Assembly (NCBI RefSeq): GCF_037893015.1
Contig: NC_133666.1
Location: 560,428,541-560,492,540, forward strand
DNA: 64,000 nucleotides
Direction of reading: 5' to 3'
Source of the DNA: Macrotis lagotis
Taxonomy: Eukaryota > Chordata > Mammalia > Peramelemorphia > Peramelidae
Part shown: in pieces, positions 23,314-33,916 of the stretch
Position numbering within the stretch: the first letter of the stretch is position 1
How the letters are laid out: each line of letters opens with the position of its first letter
Made by a program: the position numbers and the translations under genes
Notes under the pieces: generated by a model
What the model saw: the letters and a program-made list of their open reading frames with translations, nothing else
What the model was told of the DNA's origin: nothing
Databases searched by the model: none

Positions 23314-24545
23314 AAAAGTTATTGAGAAGAAGAATATTTTAAAAAGCAGATTGGCCAGACGGAAAGGAAGATAAGAAAGCTCTCTGAGGAAAACAAATCT
23401 TCCAGATGTATCTAAAGGAAGCTGATGACGTTTTGAGAACTCGAGACACTATAATTCAACACCAAAAGAATGAAAAACTAGAAGAAAATATGAAATATCT
23501 CATTGAAAAAACAATTGATCTGGAAAACAGGCCCAGGAAAGATAATTTAAAAATTATTGGGCTATCTGAAAGACATGATCAGGAAAAGAGCCTTGACCTC
23601 ATTTTTAAAGAATTTCCACAGGAAGATTGCCCTGATATCCTAGAAACAGAGGGTAAAATAGAAATTGAGAGAATCCACCCACCTCCCCTGGAAAGTGATC
23701 CAAAAAAACCCCAACCCCCAGGAATATTACAGCCAAGTTCCAGAACTCCCAAGTCAAAGAGAAAATATTGCAAGCAATCAGAAGGACACAATTCAAATAT
23801 CGGGTTGCTGCAGTCAGGATTACCCAGGATTTAGCAGAGCTACATTAAGGGCTCATAGAACTTGGAATATAATATTCCAGAAGGCAAAAGAGCTTGGAAC
23901 GCAACCAAGAATCAACTACCCAGCAAAACTGAACATTCTCTTCCAGGAAAAGATGAACTTTCAATGAAACAGGGGAATTTCAAATGTTCCTTTTGAAATG
24001 ACCAACGCTGAACAGAAAGTTTGATCTTCAAGTACAGGCCTTAGGTGAAGAATAGAGAGAGTGGATGAGAAAGGTAAATTATGAGGGACTTAATGATGAT
24101 AAACTACATGTATTCCTGCATGGAAAGATGATATTAATAATATTCATATAAACCTTCTCATTTAATAAAACAGGTAGAAGGAGCTTTTATAGATGAGGCA
24201 CAGGAGTGAGCTGAATTTGAAGATATAGTATATTGTAAAAATGGAGTCAAGGGTAAAAGGGAAATGTACTGGGAGTAAGAGAAAGCAGAGGTAGAATAGG
24301 CTAAGATATTTCATATAAAAGATATTTCATGTAGTTTTTGCGATGGTGTGGAAGCGGGGAAGGTGAGGGGGAATGAGGGAGCCTTCATTCTCATGGGGAA
24401 TGGCTCAGAGAGGAAACAGCATATACATTCAATAGGGTATAGACATCTAGAAGAAAAAGGAGAGAAAGGGGACGGTGGAAGGGAGGGGGGATGTGGGCGA
24501 TAGAGGGAAGGGTAGATCATAGGAGAGGATAGTCTGATCAAACAT

Positions 24546-24703
24546 ATTTTCTTTTTAACTTTTTTGCAAGGTGGTGGGATTGGGAGGCTTGTCTGGGATT
24601 GCGGGACAGGGTGGTTGCTGGGTCTCTGGGGTGGGATGTAGGCTTGGGATCTCTTAGCCCCAGGGCCAGTGCTCTGTCTGCTGTGCCACTTGGCTGTCCC
24701 ACA
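24546..24703 (-). mobile_element. SINE with extreme A-to-G change on plus strand
   Basis: Position, length and the conserved blocks TTTTTTGCAAGG, AGCCCCAGGGCCAGTGCTCTG and TGTGCCAC identify it as a minus-oriented copy of the common SINE. Compared by eye with other copies here, nearly all plus-strand A residues are G (for example CAATGGGGTTAAGTGGC has become TGGTGGGATTGGGAGGC), with some C-to-T and few transversions. It sits in the tail of the HAL1-like element; the flanks ACATATTTT and CACATTTTTG may be a decayed TSD. Confidence 0.7.
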
Positions 24704-25060
24704 GCACATTTTTGAAGAGGGACAAAGTGAAAGGAGAGAGAAAATATAATAGATGGTAGTGGGGAGGAATGGATGGAGGGAATTACAATCAGAAACAACA
24801 ATTGTGGAAAAATATTGAAGTAACTTCTCTGATGGACTTATGATAAAGAATGTGATCCACCACAGACAGAGCTCATGGTATCAGAACACAGACTGAAACA
24901 CATTTTTTTCTCTTTCTTTTACTTTATTTCTCATGAGGTTTTATATTTTTATGGGGGAGGGGGTATTATGTTTACTCTTAAACAAGATTAGTAATATGTA
25001 AAGAAATTAAATAAAATTTAAAAATAAATTAACAAAAAAATAAAAAAACAATAAATTGGG

Positions 25061-25519
25061 GCCAAAATAATCTAATCCTAAAGAATTAGGATTCCCTTCC
25101 CCCTCTCCATGGCAGTGAACAATCTGATAAAAATTGTACATGAACACTCTTGTTTAACATATTTCCTAATTAGTCATGTTGTGAAAGAGGAATTAGAATG
25201 GGGGGGGAATTATGAGAAAGAAAGAAAAAACATCCCTTTCACATTTACAGTTATGATTATAACTCTCTGTGCTATCTTCCTCCATTTATACTTTTCCCTT
25301 TTCTTTCCCCTTAACCCTCCTTACTAATATTTTGTTTCTGACTCTCAATCAGCCCTTCTTTCTATCAGTCCTTTTCCATTTCCTTCCCCTTTTCCTTTTC
25401 TTTATAACTTTTCCTTTAACTTTACCTTAATTTTTTTACTTTTTATCCTTGTCTTTATCAGTCCCCTTCCCCCTTCCCCCCCCATTCCCATTCCCATCCC
25501 CTCCTAATTGTGGTTCCCT
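25061..25519. other. L1-derived or unassigned, pyrimidine-rich
   Basis: Lies between the two HAL1-like/L1 blocks. It starts with A-rich tail sequence and becomes CT-rich (25330-25510), which resembles the antisense of an L1 inter-ORF spacer. No gene seen. Confidence 0.35.
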
Positions 25520-26079
25520 GATATTTATTGATTGCTTGCAGTATTTTCTCCTTTAACTGAGAATTCAGAAATGTGACTACAATACTCCTTGAAGTTTTTA
25601 TTTGGGGATCTCTTTCCAGGGGTGATTGTTGGATTCTTTCAAGGACTATTTTATTTTCTTGTTCTAGGATATTAGAATAGTTTTCTATGATAATTTCTAT
25701 TTTCTATGACAATCTCTATGAAGTTTCCTGCATGATATTGCCCAGACTCTTTTTTTCATGGTTTTCAGATAGACCAATAATTTACAAATTAACTCTTCTA
25801 GACCTGTATTTCAAGTCAGTTACTTTTCATAAGAGGTACTTTTTATTTTCTTCTATTTTTTTCAGCCTTTTGATTTTGTTTGAAAGAATTAATTTCCATT
25901 TGTCCAATTCTAGTTTTTAAGGTTGCATTTTCTTCAGTTAGCATTTTTTGTTTCCTTTTCTACCTGGTCAGTTTCACTCTTAAAATTGTTATTTTCTTTA
26001 GTTAATTTTTCATAATTCTCCTGCATGATTCTCATTTCTTTTCTCCATTTTTCTTCTTCCTCTCTTCTTTGATTTTTTT
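25520..26079 (-). mobile_element. Older L1, ORF1 (part 2)
   Basis: Minus-strand continuation of 28864-29335: REEEEKWRKEMRIMQENYEK..., then a coiled coil and a degenerate RRM-type region (LKYRSRRVNL-like). The reading sense across the HAL1-like insertion is continuous. Many stops and frameshifts. Confidence 0.6.
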
Positions 26080-28692
26080 TGGCTTATTAGTTTTATATTA
26101 TTACAATAATCTTGTGAGAGTATACATTAAACCCCCTCTCCCCAAAAAGATGAGAAACCTCAAGAATAGTGAGAGAGAGAAAAAAAATGTACTTCAGTCT
26201 GTGTTCAGATTCCAATGGCTCTGTCTCTGGCATGAATTGCCTTCTCAATCATGAGTTCACCAAAGAAGCTGTTTCAATATTTCTCCCAGTTTCTATAAGT
26301 TGTATTTCCCGCCACTCTATTCCTCCCCACTCTCATTTATTCAGTTCTCTCTCTCTCCTTTCATCCTGTCCCTGTCCAAAAGTGTGTTGTATCTGAGTAC
26401 CCTCTCCCACAATCTTCCTTCTCTTCTGTCACCTATTCCCCCTCCCCCCCCCATTTCCCCTTATCCCATCCCTCTCTTTTCATTTTTCTCTAGGGTAAGA
26501 TAGATTTCTATACTCTATTAAGTGTGTATGTTATTTCCTCTCTGAGCCATTTCTGATGAGAATGAAGGTTCACTCATTGCAACTTCATCTTCCCCGTTCT
26601 ACTCCATTGCAAAAGTTTTTTTTGACTCTTTTATGTGAAATATCTTAGTCCCTTCTTCCTCTTCTTTCCTTTCCTTCCAGTACTTTCCTTTGCCACCCAT
26701 TGATTCCATCTTTTTACTATATTATAGCATTATATTCAGCTCCTTCCTATGCCTTGTCTATATACTCTCAATCTAACTGTTATTATAAATGAGAAGGTTC
26801 ACATGAGTTATCAGTATCTTCTTCCCATGCAGGAATACAAACAGTTCAACATCATTAAGTTCCTTATAGTTAGTCCTTCTCATCTACCCTCTCTATGGTT
26901 CACCTGAGTCCTGTACTTGGAGATCAAACTTTCTGTTCAGCACTGGCTATTTCAATAGGAGCATTTGAAATTCCCCTGCTTCATTGCAAATCCATCTTTT
27001 CCCCTGAAAGAGGATGTTCAGTTTTGCTGGGCAGTTGATTCTTGGTTGTAAACCAAGATCTTTTGCCTTCCAGAATATCATATTCCAACCCTACAAACCC
27101 TTAATGTAGATGTTGCCAGATTCTGTGTAATCATGACCATAGAGCCATGGTAGTGGAATTATTTGTTTCTAGCAGATTTTAGTATTTTCTCTTTGACTTT
27201 GGAGTTTGGGAATTTGGCTATAATATTCCTGGAAGTTTTTCTTTTGGGATCTCTTTCAGGAGTTGACTGGTGAATTCCCTCAATTTCTACTTTACCCTCT
27301 TCTTCTAGGATCTCAGGGCAATTTTGCTGTATGATTTCTTGTAAAATGAAGTCTAGGCTCTTTTCCTGGTTGTGACTTTCAGGTAGTCCAGTAATTTTAA
27401 AATTATCTCTTCTGGAACTGTTTTCGAGGTCAGTTATTTTTCCAATGAGATATTTCACATTTTCTTCTAATTTGAGGGGTTTTTTTTTGGGGGGGGGATA
27501 GTTTTATTTCTTCCTGATTTCTCATAAAGTTATGAGCTTCCTTTAGTTCCATCCTGTATTTGAAAGAGGTATCTCCTTTTCCAAATGGCTAATTCTGCTT
27601 TTTAAGGCATTCTTCTTCTCATTTGCCTTTTGTGTTGCTTTTTTGATTTGGCCTAAACTGGTTTTTAACATTTTATTTTCTTCAGTATTTTTTTTGTATT
27701 TCTTTCACCAAAGCTGATTTGGTTTTCATGATTTATCTGCATCACTCTCATTTCTCCTCCCAATTTTTCCTCCACCTCCCTTAATTGCTTTTCAAAGTCT
27801 TTTTTGAGCGCAGCCATAGCCTGAGCCCATTTTCTATTTCTCTTGGAGGTTTTGGGTACAGAAGCTTCAATTTTGTCATCTTCTGAATCTTCTACCAGAC
27901 TAAAGTAATTTTCTATGGTCAGATTCTTCTTTTTCAGTTGTTTGATCATTTCCTCAGCCTATAACTGATTTACCACACTTCCAAGGCTTTGGGGGGGTTT
28001 GGGGACAACCCACAGGGACCTTACTTCCTCCAAGGTCTTATGAGAAGCTTTGACTGCTCCCTTGTCTGTGCTCTAGTATGTGAATGACCACAGGCCCTCC
28101 CTTCTGCCCTGGAGCTATGAGGAGAGTCCCTGCTTGGCCATGGTGGTGTTGTGGGGGCCCAAACTGTAACCTGATCTGAGTGTGGGCAAACAGCTGAGTC
28201 CTGCCCCAGAGAGAGCAGAGAGAGACTTCTGCAGTCTCCCCTAACCCCTTACCATCCGTGGTCTGCACTCTGGAGGTGCAGGCTTGCTTTGCTGTTTCCC
28301 ACTGCAGGGCTGCTCTGAGGCCAGTGCTTGCTCCACACTCACTTTGGTGCAGCAGAGTTCTCTCACCACCCCTTCAAGCTGTTTCTGGTGATCCCTGGGT
28401 CAGGAGGTCTGGAAACTACCCCCTCTACCATAGACCCAGGCACCCCCAGGGATCTAGGCACTCAGCCTGGCTGCACTGTGGCTGCCCTCTCAGCAGTTTT
28501 TTCCAACCCTTGGTCCCGGACCTTTCCCGTGGAACTTCTAAGTAGTCTTGGACTGGGAAATTGTATCACTCAGTTTTTCTGTAGGTCCTGCCCCTCTACA
28601 TTTTGTCTAGAGTCATAATTCGATGGCTTTTGGAGTTTTGGGGGGGAAACTTGTTTCTGTGAATTCTTGCCTTCATGCTGCCATCTTGACTC
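26080..28692 (-). mobile_element. HAL1-like element, minus strand, near full length
   Basis: Read on the minus strand it begins GGGAGTCAAGATGGCAGCATG near 28692 (an L1-type 5' end). It has about 0.75 kb of leader, ORF1 (about 27949 down to 26960), then about 0.9 kb of tail that aligns by eye along its length with 23970-25000 of the plus-strand copy (shared blocks around AACAGAAAGTTTGATCT, AATGGCTCAGAGAGGAAA and GAACACAGACTGAA). It is inserted in an older L1. CTTTGATTTTT occurs at both ends (about 26068 and 28864), consistent with a TSD. Confidence 0.75.
26960..27949 (-). pseudogene. HAL1-like ORF1, frameshifted
   Basis: Minus-strand pieces: 27949-27665 starts MIKQLKKKNLTIENYFSLVE and continues through KRNRKWAQAMAALKKDFEKQ; a degenerate coiled-coil part carries a G-run near 27490; then 27458-27159 has MKYLIGKITDLENSSRRDNF (RRM-type motif), CPEILEEEGK and RNIIAKFPNSKVKEKIL. 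The rest of the C-terminal domain continues to about 26960. Homologous to the ORF1 at 22690-23966. Confidence 0.85.
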
Positions 28693-28706
28693 CCCCCCCC
28701 TTTGAT

Positions 28707-28863
28707 GTTTTTTTAGGTTTTTGCAAGGCAAATGGGGTTAAGTGGCTTGCCCAAGGCCACACAGCTAGGTAATTATTAAGTGTCTGAGACCAGATTTGAA
28801 CCCAGGTACTCCTGACTCCAGGGCCAGTGGTTTGTGCACTGTGCCACCTAGCCACCCCCCCGC
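28707..28863 (-). mobile_element. SINE at the 5' junction of the HAL1-like element
   Basis: Minus-oriented copy. CTTTGAT repeats on both sides (about 28700 and 28864). It appears to have landed in the target duplication left by the HAL1-like insertion. Confidence 0.85.
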
Positions 28864-29335
28864 TTTGATTTTTAAAAATTTTTTTTGAGTTCTTTTTGAA
28901 ATTGAGACAGGATCATCAATTCCCTAGAGGCTTCACAATTTTTTTTTCACTTCTTTCTTCTTTTGAGAATGGTTCCTTTTTGAATTGGTTGTTTTATTAT
29001 CCCTATCAGAATAACAACTGTCAATGGTTGGTGCTTTTTATCTTTCTGATCATTTTGTCAGTTGATCTCTGTTATCAAACTTTTTTTGCTGGGGATTGGG
29101 GTTCTGGTACCTGGTTTTCTGCTCTGGCATTTCTGGTGCTCCTGATTTGCTCCCTGAACTAGGGAAGCCCAACACTGTACTTTGTTCTCTAGCTGCGCTG
29201 TGACCTAAAGGCTCTCACTGGCTTCCCAGCTCTCACACCTATGTTAGACTATATTTCCCTGTTATCCATTTGACAGACATTTTCCTCAGGTTTCTCCAAG
29301 ATATTTCACCAAAAATTTGTTTCATTGTTTTTTTT
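28864..29335 (-). mobile_element. Older L1, 5' UTR and start of ORF1 (part 1)
   Basis: Minus-strand L1 leader and the start of its ORF1 coiled coil. Reading runs ...FQKELKKNFKNQR up to the point where the HAL1-like element cut in. Continues at 26079-25520. Confidence 0.6.
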
Positions 29336-29389
29336 TTTGGTGGGTTCTGTAACTTTAGAATCTATTTAGAGACTTCAAGTTGTTTCCAA

Positions 29390-29560
29390 GTATTATTTAT
29401 TTTCTCCAATTGTTCAGATGAGAAAAATTGAGGGTCCAGAAAGTTAAGTAACTTGTCTATTTTCCCATTTACAATAGTGTCAGAGGCAGAATTCAAACTT
29501 GGACCTCTCCTTACTCGAGTTCTGGCATGCCATACCATTGTTTCCTCTAACAGACACTAT
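29390..29560 (-). repeat. MIR-type SINE, minus
   Basis: AGATGAGAAAAATTGAGGGTCC..AGTAACTTGTC..GAGGCAGAATTCAAACTTGGACC. Confidence 0.65.
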
Positions 29561-29569
29561 TTCATGAAG

Positions 29570-29815
29570 GAATTATTTATTGTTGTTGTTGAGTCATTGC
29601 AGTCCTTTGTGACCTCTTTTGGGATTTTCTTGGCAAAGATATTGAAGTAGGTTGTGATTTCCTCTTCCAAGTTATTTTTCCAATGAGGAAACTGAGGTAA
29701 ACAGGGTTAAGTGATTGCCCAGGATCAAACAGTTAGTAAATGTCTGAGGTTAGATTTCAACTCAGATCTTCCTCACTTCCAGGTCCAGCACTCTAACTAC
29801 TGTGCTGAATTATTA
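29570..29815 (-). repeat. MIR-related SINE, minus
   Basis: GAGTCATTGCAGTCCTTTGTGACC..GGGATTTTCTTGGCAAAGAT..CAATGAGGAAACTGAGGTAAACAGGG..CCAGCACTCTAACTACTGTG. Confidence 0.75.
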
Positions 29816-29819
29816 CCTT

Positions 29820-30520
29820 TTGTAAGAAGTGCTCTGTAACATATAGCACCAAGTTAATATTTTTTCAGTTCTCAACCCATATGTTCCCACCTGGAAAACT
29901 CCATGCTCAGTAACCCAAGACACCTCCCCCAGCTTCCAAGCCTGCAGAAGTTCCACTCTGGGTCAGCATTGCTCTATCATGGTCCCTGGCACCCTCATTG
30001 CTCCCAGCAGACTTGCCAGACGGTTTCTCTTGGCTCCTTCTAATGCTTTCTGCAGTTTCCTATAGGACAGTCCAGGTTTGTCTTTCTCTTCCTCAGCCAC
30101 GAAGTTATTTTTTAGTTAGCTGTGGCCAAGAATCCTTCTTTGTTGAGCCAAGAATTTCTATGTCCTTGGGCATAGTCTTCCACCTGGGGAAAAAATCTTG
30201 GAGTTCTCCTCATTTGGCAGGAGTTGCAGTTCTCCCTATATCACCTCACAGACCTTGGTACAGGATCAGAACATGACTTTCTTCAACTCAATTTATTCTT
30301 TTCTCCAGCTTCAGAAGAGTAACAGGACCAACTCCATGTTCAAATATGGGAACAATAAATTTTGATGTGCCTCTCCTTTTAATACCTGGATGGAGTAGTA
30401 AGGTCTTCCACTCCCTAATTGTTCAGAAGAGAAAATATTCTTATTTTCCATAATTAGCTCCCTGCAGCAATTCTGTGATGTTATCCTAAACAATTTTTAT
30501 TAACATCTACTTTAGAGACG
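29820..30520. other. Unassigned
   Basis: No gene recognised. A 92-codon plus frame (29998-30276) shows no known protein. Confidence 0.35.
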
Positions 30521-30594
30521 GGTGAAGGATTTTACTTCTCCTAGTTCTCTCTTCTTCATGCCCTTGATCTGATATTGTTTGTTTTGAGAGAGGG

Positions 30595-30685
30595 AGAAAG
30601 GGAAAGAAAAAGAGAGAAAGGGAGGAAGGAAGGAAGGAAGGAGGGAGGGAGGGAATAAGGGAGGGAGGAAGGAAGGATGAAAGGA
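30595..30685 (+). repeat. Purine-rich (GGAA/GGGA)n microsatellite
   Basis: GGAGGAAGGAAGGAAGGAAG followed by GGGAGGGAGGGAATAAGGGA. Confidence 0.9.
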
Positions 30686-31079
30686 AGACAAGGTAGACAA
30701 GAAGGGTCAAGCACTTGCTGTGCAACAATTACACTAGTTTTTTTTATTTTTACTCAAATCAGGAATGAAAATAAAAAGATTTTTTTGAAAGATATTCACA
30801 TTCATGGCTTGAGGAATTCTGTTACAGAAAAAGTTTGCTATGACTTTTAAAAGCCACCCTGTTTCATCTGGTGTCAGAAAAATCATACAAGTGACTCATC
30901 TATGTTGAAGCAAGACATCAACAAAAAAGAGAAGTTGAGAAGTTCTTTCAAAAATCTCAGAGGAGAAGTCTTAGTTTAAACAGTAGGATCTAATAGAAAA
31001 AAAGAGAGAAAACCAGACTAAATCTCTACCCTCATAGAACTTAGAACCTAAGAAAAGAAATATGATATTTTATGAAATA

Positions 31080-31480
31080 CACACTCCTCAACTTGCCCCT
31101 CCAAGGCAACTGGAAAATAATGATTTTTCATCATTCTTATTACTTATTCCTATTGCTTATACTGATTCTTATTACTACTTCCCTCCATGATCTTTCACTC
31201 TAATCACTCTTGAGTTATTCATTCAGTTACTTACTTTCTCAGAAACTACATGCCATTAGCTTTTTCCTAATGAAGGTTTTTCATAAACCATTCTTCTCCT
31301 TTGACATATTCTACTCTATATTCTGACAATTATGTCCATCACATCTTTCAAAATGAGGTTTTAAAACCTCATTTTCCAGGAAACTTTCTTTCTTTTCTCT
31401 TTATCAGTTTGAATTCCAATGAGTTCCAATTGCTCTTTTAATTTTGTTTTCTCAGCACTTATGACCTCAATTTATGGTCT
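31080..31480 (+). repeat. Old L2-like 3' remnant
   Basis: CT-rich with CATTTTCCAGGAAACTTTC and CTCTTTTAATTTTGTTTTCTCAGCAC, resembling the L2 3' end. Confidence 0.35.
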
Positions 31481-31549
31481 GAGACAACTTTAGCCACATT
31501 GTTTTGCTCTAATTACTCATGCTGTAGCTACTCATGACTTTTTATAGAA

Positions 31550-31690
31550 AGACAATAGCAGTATGGAGTGGTTGATAGAGGGCCAACTTTTGAGATAAAA
31601 AATCTTGAATTCAAATGTCATCTCTGAAATATGCAGACCATGAGACCTTGGACAAGTCAGGTGACATCTCAGTGCTCTAGGAAACTCTCT
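31550..31690 (+). repeat. MIR-type SINE, partial
   Basis: CAGTATGGAGTGGTTGATAGAGGGCC..TGAATTCAAATGTCATCTCTG..GACCTTGGACAAGTCAGGTGAC. Confidence 0.6.
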
Positions 31691-31979
31691 ATAATTATAA
31701 ATTTTGAGCGGTTTTTTGATTTACATTGGTAAAGGGAGTTTCCTTCCTTGGAGTTGTCTACAACAATGGAATCATACAATATACATATATATTTATATGT
31801 ATGTATAACTATGTATATAAATATAGATAGATAGTTATACATATACAGAAATATAACATGAATATGAATATTTGTGTATACAAATAGAACTTGATGTATG
31901 AACATACAGATTAGGTCTTCCAAGAGTGTTGGAGCCACTCTTTGAAATTGAACTCCTAAAATTATAGCTCATCATCCTA

Positions 31980-32785
31980 AACTGATATGTTTACTTTTAT
32001 TCCATTCAGCTGTAGAACCCAAAGCAAAGGTTATTTACTAAAATGGCACAGTAGCAAGAGTAACAATAAAACAACTCACTCAGAAACTTGGAGTGTACTC
32101 CCCCCAAATATACATCATCATCACATCAGTTAGAAAAGCAATCATATATGGAATTTACAAGTGGAAGGAAATACATATAGGGAAAATAGGTGGCCAAGTG
32201 AAACTGTAGCTCATTCCTCCAAATGTTTTAGGGATGGAAGACCACTGAAGGTTTTTTGCATTGGTCCTGACAACCTGTCCAGGCTCTGCTGGATGCCAAT
32301 TCACTAGTTTTGGCCCAATATAGTTATTATAAATGTGCTTCACTACTTGACCATAACCACCCCTGAGATCAGCTTTCTGGTCCGGGATTAAAGTATTTTT
32401 GTGCATTTTTGGAAAGAGTTAGAGTCCATACTCTAGGATTACCAAAAGTTTTAGCTCTAGGTCCTGCTATCTGATGAGTAAGGAATAGCTAGCTCTAAGT
32501 CCTGAAATCCTTTTGACCCAATTGGATTTTGCCCCATTAGACAAGGTCATATGCTTTTTTATGTGAGACAACATTGCCAGTAAGAGAAAGACCCCCTCTC
32601 CACCTTGATGAATTTTCCGAGAGGATTAGGGGCAAGTGAATTGTGAATTTTATGAGGAATATGTGGATATTTGAGTTCCACAAGAATGTGAAGGGGAAAA
32701 TTGGTAGTCTACATTACAAAGACTGGAGTCTGCCTATATTGTTGCCTATGGTCAGGTACTAAGTTAAAGTCAAAAGATTTAGCCT
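31980..32785. other. Unassigned, contains an unrecognised minus frame
   Basis: An 83-codon minus frame (32406-32155) contains VNWHPAEPGQVVRTNAKNLQ and FGGMSYSFTWPPIF. I do not recognise it. It may belong to an old retroviral or processed sequence with the LTR-like region that follows. Confidence 0.3.
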
Positions 32786-32789
32786 CAAT

Positions 32790-33200
32790 CTGATCAAAAA
32801 CTGAGACTAGGCTGGGTGTGCCCCACCTATTTCCAAATTAACCTAGGGTCTTGACCTCCCCCTTTGTGCATACTCAAGGAGGTAGCTGTTCTTGCTCCTT
32901 AGTATAATGAGCTAGGAGGGGAAAATGTATGGGGACCAATGTATCAATTAGATTGTTATCCCAGTCTATGAGTGACATGAAGGGGCAGGAACAAGGACTT
33001 TCAAAGTTCATAAAAAGATCTAGCATTTTGGGATTTCCTCACCCCTCTGCCACCTTAAGAAAGGTGTGCCATTTATTGAGGCATCTTAATAAAAACCATT
33101 TTAATCACTCTGGACTAAGTATTCATGATCCAGATCCATTAATAACAAATTTCATAAATGAATTTTTCTTTCATAGTGGACTGTTTTTTTTGACAATTCC
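32790..33200 (+). mobile_element. Possible LTR-like segment
   Basis: CATAAAAAGATC (near 33009, TATA-like) is followed about 75 bases later by CTTAATAAAAACC (near 33086). The spacing suits an LTR U3-R, but no ends, TSD or partner LTR were found. A minus frame at 33384-33139 is unrecognised. Confidence 0.25.
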
Positions 33201-33469
33201 TTGATTTAATTGCTAGCTGTTTGGAATTCTCTACCTTTAAACTAAGATCTTCCAATTTTCTCACCAGGGAGCAGGTAGGGAAAAAAGGGAATAGGGCAAT
33301 CCTATTGCTTTCTTTAATCAGCTCACAGCAATTAATATGCAAATAGAGCTTTGAAAAATCTAACCTCTTTATAAATTGCTGCACTCAATTGATCCAGGTC
33401 TCCTGATTAGCCTCCTATGATCCTATAATAGTATATATGTAGCATATATATATAATGTAGTATATTGTA

Positions 33470-33640
33470 TTAGAGACACAGCTTTGAGACAAGAAGATCT
33501 GGGCTCTTATATCATCTCAGACTCTTACTAGCTAAATGATCCTCATTAAGTCCAGTTACCTCTCTATACCTCAGTTTTTTTCATTCGTCAAAGGAAGGGG
33601 TTGGAATAACCTTGTAAGATCCCATCCAACTCTAAAATCT
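33470..33640 (+). repeat. MIR-type SINE
   Basis: ACACAGCTTTGAGACAAGAAGATCTGG..CATCTCAGACTCTTACTAG..TATACCTCAGTTTTTTTC. Confidence 0.65.
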
Positions 33641-33916
33641 TGGTTAGATATACAAAATCATAGGAGAACTGAATGCTGTTGGTTAGGTTTTTTTTAATAT
33701 TATCCCAGGTTTCCTATTTCAGGACTCACTGCACAATAGATGATTTATGCTGATTGTTAACTTTTTTCCTTTTTTGTAATATTTGCTTCTTGCATTCCCC
33801 AAAAGGAAACATTAGACTAGGAAGGAAATTGGTTTAAAAAAATTAAATCTATAGATACTAATGATCATTTATGATCCTTCAGTACTCCAGGCAATTCTCA
33901 AAGCAAAGAATTACTT

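Larger units (their letters stand above)
22690..23966 (+). pseudogene. HAL1-like ORF1, interrupted by two SINEs
   Basis: Pieces in order: 22695-22855 (MGDQNTESEDEKIQTS... SWAQSMTELKKDFENQVREIEEKLGKE); SINE; a short coiled-coil remnant; SINE; then 23406-23834 with LENRPRKDNLKIIGLSE, the L1 ORF1 RRM-type motif; a frameshift near 23750-23820; and the C-terminal part AKELGTQPRINYPAKLNILFQEK to 23966. This is an L1 ORF1 protein relative, an RNA-binding chaperone. It is clearly non-functional here. Confidence 0.85.
22255..25060 (+). mobile_element. HAL1-like (half-L1) element, ORF1 without ORF2
   Basis: L1-derived element on the plus strand with a 5' leader (start ragged, about 22255-22370), a broken L1-type ORF1 (about 22690-23966), and then only about 0.9 kb of non-coding tail before the A-rich 3' end near 25000-25060. 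No endonuclease or reverse transcriptase sequence follows. Three SINEs have landed in it (22856-23011, 23157-23313, 24546-24703). The same structure is found in the minus-strand element at 26080-28692, so the missing ORF2 is a family trait and not a local deletion. Confidence 0.75.

Noticed and set aside
23579-23796. Two minus frames of 60-70 codons
   Set aside because: Antisense of the HAL1-like ORF1.
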